Shown here: one piece after another, positions 62,958-64,000 of the stretch | Numbering within the stretch: the stretch's first letter is position 1 | Layout: every line of letters begins with the position of its first letter | Assembly (NCBI GenBank): GCA_027658995.1 | Contig: JAQDQK010000017.1 | Coordinates: 1-64,000, forward strand | DNA: 64,000 nucleotides | Direction of reading: 5' to 3' | Source of the DNA: Propionibacteriaceae bacterium AM104-82 | Lineage (GTDB): Bacteria; Actinomycetota; Actinomycetes; Propionibacteriales; Propionibacteriaceae | The notes under the pieces: generated by a model | What the model saw: the letters and a program-made list of their open reading frames with translations, nothing else | What the model was told of the DNA's origin: nothing | The model's database searches: none | Program-made: the position numbers and the translations under genes

Positions 62958-64000
62958 ATGGAAACCAGAAAGCAGACAAAGTCCCGGGTCGTCGCCGAGG
63001 TGGCGGCCGAGAAGGCGCGCCGCAAGGAGCGCTCCGCGGACCTCGCCGCGATGACCCCCGAGGAACGCGCCGCCGCCAAGGCCTCCGACAAGGCCGCGGC
63101 GAAGGCGTCGGCAAAGCAGCGCAAGGCCGACGTGAAGGCCATGACCGGCGAGGAGAGGAAGCTCGCCAAGCGCCACGACCGGATGTACCGCAAGGTGTGG
63201 CACCGGCCGCGCCGCGCGGCCGGCTGGATCGCAGCCCTGCTGGTGGTCGCGCTGGTCGCCTCCTTCGTGACGCCCTACGTCCGCGACCTCTCGCGCCTCT
63301 TCGACGCCCCCATCGACTCGTCGACCGCGGCGGGCAAGGCCGCCCGCGAGAACGCGGCGGTCGTGGCAGAGCAGATCTCCGACGAGGGCATCGTCCTGCT
63401 CAGCAACGACGGGACGCTCCCGCTGCGCGACAAGGGCGTCAACGTGTTCGGCTTCTCGTCGTTCGGGCTGCGCTACGGCGGCGGCGGCTCGGGCGGTGCC
63501 GACCAGTCCAGCTCCAAGAACCTCTACCAGGGCCTGACCGACGCTGGCGTCGCGTACAACGAGACGCTGTATGACTTCATGATCGAGCAGGGCGCCGACC
63601 CCGACAAGAAGAGCGACTCGGGCCTGCTGTCCATCCTGCTGCGCATGCTCAGCGCGCCCGAGCCGGACGAGCCTGAGGCGACCTACCTGACCGACGCGGC
63701 CCTCGCCCAGGCCAAGGAGTACTCCGACGTCGCCCTTGTCGTCGTCGGCAACGATGGCGTCGAGGCCTCCGACTTCACCACCGACCAGTTGCGGCTGCCC
63801 GCCAACACCAAGGCGCTGCTCGACCGGGTCACCGGCACCTTCGACAAGGTGATCGTCGTGGTCAACAGCGGGAACGTGATGGAACTCGGCTTCCTCGAGG
63901 AGTACCCGCAGATCGTGTCGTCGCTGTGGATCGGCACGCCCGGCCCGATGGGCGCCGTCTCGCTCGGCAAGGTCATTGCCGGCGACGTCAACCCGTCCGG
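62958..64000 (+). CDS. Membrane-anchored GH3-family protein, domain-permuted (partial, runs off the window)
   Basis: The available 347 residues begin with a lysine/alanine-rich cytoplasmic coil (VVAEVAAEKARRKERSADLAAMTPEERAAAK), a helix (AAGWIAALLVVALVASFVTPYV), then an exported region. That region starts ARENAAVVAEQISDEGIVLLSNDGTLPLRDKGVNVFGFSSFGLRYGGGGSGGA, which is the opening of a GH3 C-terminal domain. VALVVVGNDGVEASDF and DKVIVVVNSGNVMELGFLEEYPQIVSSLWIGTPGPMG continue it. The catalytic barrel normally precedes this domain, so it must follow beyond the window or be absent. It lies eight bases downstream of the previous GH3 gene. Confidence 0.78.
   Translation, partial: METRKQTKSRVVAEVAAEKARRKERSADLAAMTPEERAAAKASDKAAAKASAKQRKADVKAMTGEERKLAKRHDRMYRKVWHRPRRAAGWIAALLVVALVASFVTPYVRDLSRLFDAPIDSSTAAGKAARENAAVVAEQISDEGIVLLSNDGTLPLRDKGVNVFGFSSFGLRYGGGGSGGADQSSSKNLYQGLTDAGVAYNETLYDFMIEQGADPDKKSDSGLLSILLRMLSAPEPDEPEATYLTDAALAQAKEYSDVALVVVGNDGVEASDFTTDQLRLPANTKALLDRVTGTFDKVIVVVNSGNVMELGFLEEYPQIVSSLWIGTPGPMGAVSLGKVIAGDVNPS

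Overview
This is a 64 kb stretch of a high-GC Gram-positive chromosome. A mycothiol gene (mshB), an actinobacterial LLM monooxygenase/FMN reductase pair, DtxR/IdeR-type iron control, an ECF41 sigma factor with a fused regulatory domain and frequent GTG/TTG and apparently leaderless starts all point to Actinomycetota. The mix resembles Propionibacteriaceae (Tessaracoccus-like), but that placement is inference. No phage, insertion sequence, CRISPR array, rRNA or tRNA was seen.

Layout. 1-4.7 kb: a very large secreted SdrD_B/DUF11 surface protein, cut by an in-frame amber codon and running off the left edge. 4.9-12.4 kb: OFA-family transporter, DUF1707 protein, ADP-ribosylglycohydrolase plus PfkB kinase, alanine dehydrogenase, ferrochelatase, lipocalin, DUF1345 protein. 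12.5-17.9 kb: ArsC protein, then a five-gene siderophore operon (interacting protein, two permeases, ATPase, binding lipoprotein) behind a 16/19 IdeR box. 17.9-23.2 kb: NAD synthetase, three tandem secreted NTR-like membrane-anchored proteins, DUF4126 protein, LMW-phosphatase-type ArsC. 23.6-37.1 kb: lipid kinase, glycogen debranching enzyme, a SWIM/large-partner gene pair, FAD oxidoreductase, HAD hydrolase, and a second surface protein (NHL-like propeller, FN3, CshA, DUF11, LPSTG end) split by a frameshift. 37.2-45.6 kb: mshB, the CE1758/CE1759 pair, two envelope proteins, ilvE, OsmC and an MFS transporter. 46.5-54.5 kb: oxidoreductase-ECF41 operon with a canonical ECF41 promoter, lipoprotein, a second sigma factor with a CU044_5270-type partner, and twin polytopic membrane paralogs. 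54.4-64 kb: ALDH/DUF779 with a GAF regulator, then a LacI-controlled sugar cluster (PAP2 phosphatase, GH3 beta-glucosidase, and a membrane-anchored GH3 that looks domain-permuted and runs off the right edge).

The most unusual content lies between genes. Two families of dispersed repeats fill the long gaps (23.2, 42.1, 45.6-46.5, 49.1 and 57.9-58.5 kb). Both occur in opposite orientations close together, like REPINs. One carries a hairpin whose stem changes by compensatory substitutions around a conserved loop. One array also appears to have supplied the C-terminus of a lipoprotein.

Functional themes are iron and heme (siderophore uptake, ferrochelatase, lipocalin), redox and thiol protection (mshB, two ArsC families, OsmC, flavin enzymes), glycogen and glucoside use, and cell-surface display.
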